DNA of 23,292 bases. It comes from a virus. Every line of letters begins with the position of its first letter. Positions within the stretch are counted from its first letter, which is position 1. The translations under genes and the position numbers were made by a program. Where the stretch lies: positions 1 to 23,292 of the IMG/VR virus record IMGVR_UViG_3300020463_000141. The stretch is one strand, 5' to 3'. Below, one piece after another: positions 22,250 through 23,292 of this stretch. Under the pieces are notes generated by a model that was not told the origin of the DNA, did not search any database, and saw only the letters and a list, made by a program, of their open reading frames with translations.

Positions 22250-23292
22250 ATGACTAAACGTATTGGATTCTGCTGTCAATGGTTTCACCATGATCAGACT
22301 ATTAAAAAGAAACAATTAGAAGAAATCCAAAGACCTTTCAACACAAAAGCAACCACAGTTCGTTGGCTTAATGAACATAAAGACGAAGCCGAAGCAAAAC
22401 TTGATATGGTTGTTAAACACAACATTGAATCAATTAAAAAACTTATTACAAAAGTCGGTACTCTTCCACCGGAACGTAGAATGTGTAGGTTAAGTTCACC
22501 AATATTACCAATGGCAACCGAAGCCACTTGGCGTTATTACATTGACTCTCCAGACATAGTACGATATTGTGAAAAACATTTTGCAGAAGTAGGCGATCTT
22601 GCTCGTAAATTGGATGTAAAAATATCTTTCCATCCTGGACAGTTCACAGTACTTGCATCTGAAACTCCAGACATTGTGGATCGTAGCATAGATGAATTTG
22701 AATATCACACCAACATGGCACGTTGGATGGGATTTGGCAAAAGTTTCCAAGATGGTTGCAAAATTAATGTACATATTTCAGGCAGACAAGGTCCTGAAGG
22801 TATTATCAAAGCACTTCCTAGACTGTCGCCAGAAGCAAGAAACTTAATTACTATTGAGAATGACGAGATGGGTTGGGGATTGGATGCAAGTTTAGAACTT
22901 GAAAAACATCTTGCACTTGTTATGGACATACATCATCATTGGATACGAGATGAAGAATACATTGAACCCAACGATGACAGAGTAAAACGTGTGATAGATT
23001 CTTGGCGTGGTGTTAGACCTACCATGCACTATTCATATTCCAGAGACGAAGCACTTGAACCTGCACAGTTGGGTGATAAGACTCATACAGAAATGCACAA
23101 TATTAGAGATTTGATAGATAAAGGTTGCAAAAAGGTAAAACTTAGATCACATTCTGATCTATTACCAAATGCAAAAGTAAATGACTGGGCATTATCCTTC
23201 AATGAACAGTTTGACATACAGGTAGAAGCAAAAGCAAAAAATCTTGCCGCTGAACAATTATATACACAACATCTTGAAAACACCACAATATA
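22250..23292 (+). CDS. uvsE: UV damage endonuclease (UvdE/UvsE family), 3' end cut by the window
   Basis: The frame is open for 347 codons to the edge; the last two bases (TA) could begin a stop or a tyrosine. UvdE enzymes are TIM barrels with metal ions that nick DNA 5' of UV photoproducts. Matching landmarks are CRLSSPILP (79-87), SFHPGQFTVL (126-135), NVHISG (173-178), TIENDE (201-206), MDIHHH (225-230), MHYS (259-262), SHSD (300-303) and VEAKAK (325-330). Probable metal ligands by analogy with known UvdE are H128, H175, E203, D226, H228, H260, H301 and E326. The length is near the family's usual 300-350, so little is likely to be missing. It has its own promoter, which suggests early expression for repair of phage DNA in sunlit water. 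Confidence 0.92.
   Translation, partial: MTKRIGFCCQWFHHDQTIKKKQLEEIQRPFNTKATTVRWLNEHKDEAEAKLDMVVKHNIESIKKLITKVGTLPPERRMCRLSSPILPMATEATWRYYIDSPDIVRYCEKHFAEVGDLARKLDVKISFHPGQFTVLASETPDIVDRSIDEFEYHTNMARWMGFGKSFQDGCKINVHISGRQGPEGIIKALPRLSPEARNLITIENDEMGWGLDASLELEKHLALVMDIHHHWIRDEEYIEPNDDRVKRVIDSWRGVRPTMHYSYSRDEALEPAQLGDKTHTEMHNIRDLIDKGCKKVKLRSHSDLLPNAKVNDWALSFNEQFDIQVEAKAKNLAAEQLYTQHLENTTI

Overview
The window looks like part of the genome of a tailed, T4-like (myovirus-type) phage of marine bacteria. It is AT-rich by eye, genes are packed almost without gaps, and many neighbours overlap by a few bases. It joins virion fibre genes to the small accessory genes typical of marine T4-like phages: an Sm-like protein, a QueD-like enzyme, an A-type Fe-S carrier, a GroES-like co-chaperonin and a UV endonuclease. 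The base composition would suit a SAR11 (Pelagibacter) or Prochlorococcus-type host, but host assignment is inference. I see no tRNA, rRNA, CRISPR array, insertion sequence, integrase or att site. No stretch above about 60 bases between genes lacks a coding call.

Region 1 (1-4939, plus strand) is an accessory block. It holds two related Rossmann-type proteins resembling DUF115/GT42 transferases (48-692 and 4181-4939) around a tightly coupled run: Sm-like protein, small helical protein, QueD-like enzyme, a large unknown protein, a DxD glycosyltransferase, a small unknown protein and an IscA-type Fe-S carrier. Only one gene in the window is on the minus strand, a small zinc-ribbon protein (4927-5208). 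It ends against the second transferase.

Region 2 (5242-19290) is a fibre and virion-decoration cassette. Four proteins share an N-terminal module of the type MAQQ-x-I-x-x-G-x-x-x-NDGTGD-x-LR-x-A-x-x-K-x-N-x-NF-x-E, followed by beta-rich repeats of about 25-30 residues. One of them, at 1973 residues, carries a C-terminal array of about a dozen modules of about 100 residues. Its neighbour has the same N-terminal half and a single module. After these come a small protein sharing a C-terminal tag with the first fibre protein, an 834-residue protein with four Ig/cadherin-like repeats, and a short structural protein. T4-like late promoter motifs (ATAAATA or CTAAATA) precede four of these genes, and most have a clear Shine-Dalgarno sequence.

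Region 3 (19303-21122) holds small conserved-looking phage proteins. One is a 173-residue protein resembling the start of the palm of bacterial DNA polymerase III alpha, ending just before the catalytic aspartates.

Region 4 (21143-23292) holds a GroES-like protein, a zinc-finger protein, a ParB-like protein and a UvdE-type UV endonuclease that runs off the window. Here, and before the Sm-like gene, near-consensus sigma-70 promoters lie so close to the start codon that the transcripts should be leaderless or nearly so. The late virion genes instead use Shine-Dalgarno leaders. This suggests two expression classes: early accessory genes read by unmodified host polymerase, and late structural genes read from ATAAATA-type promoters.
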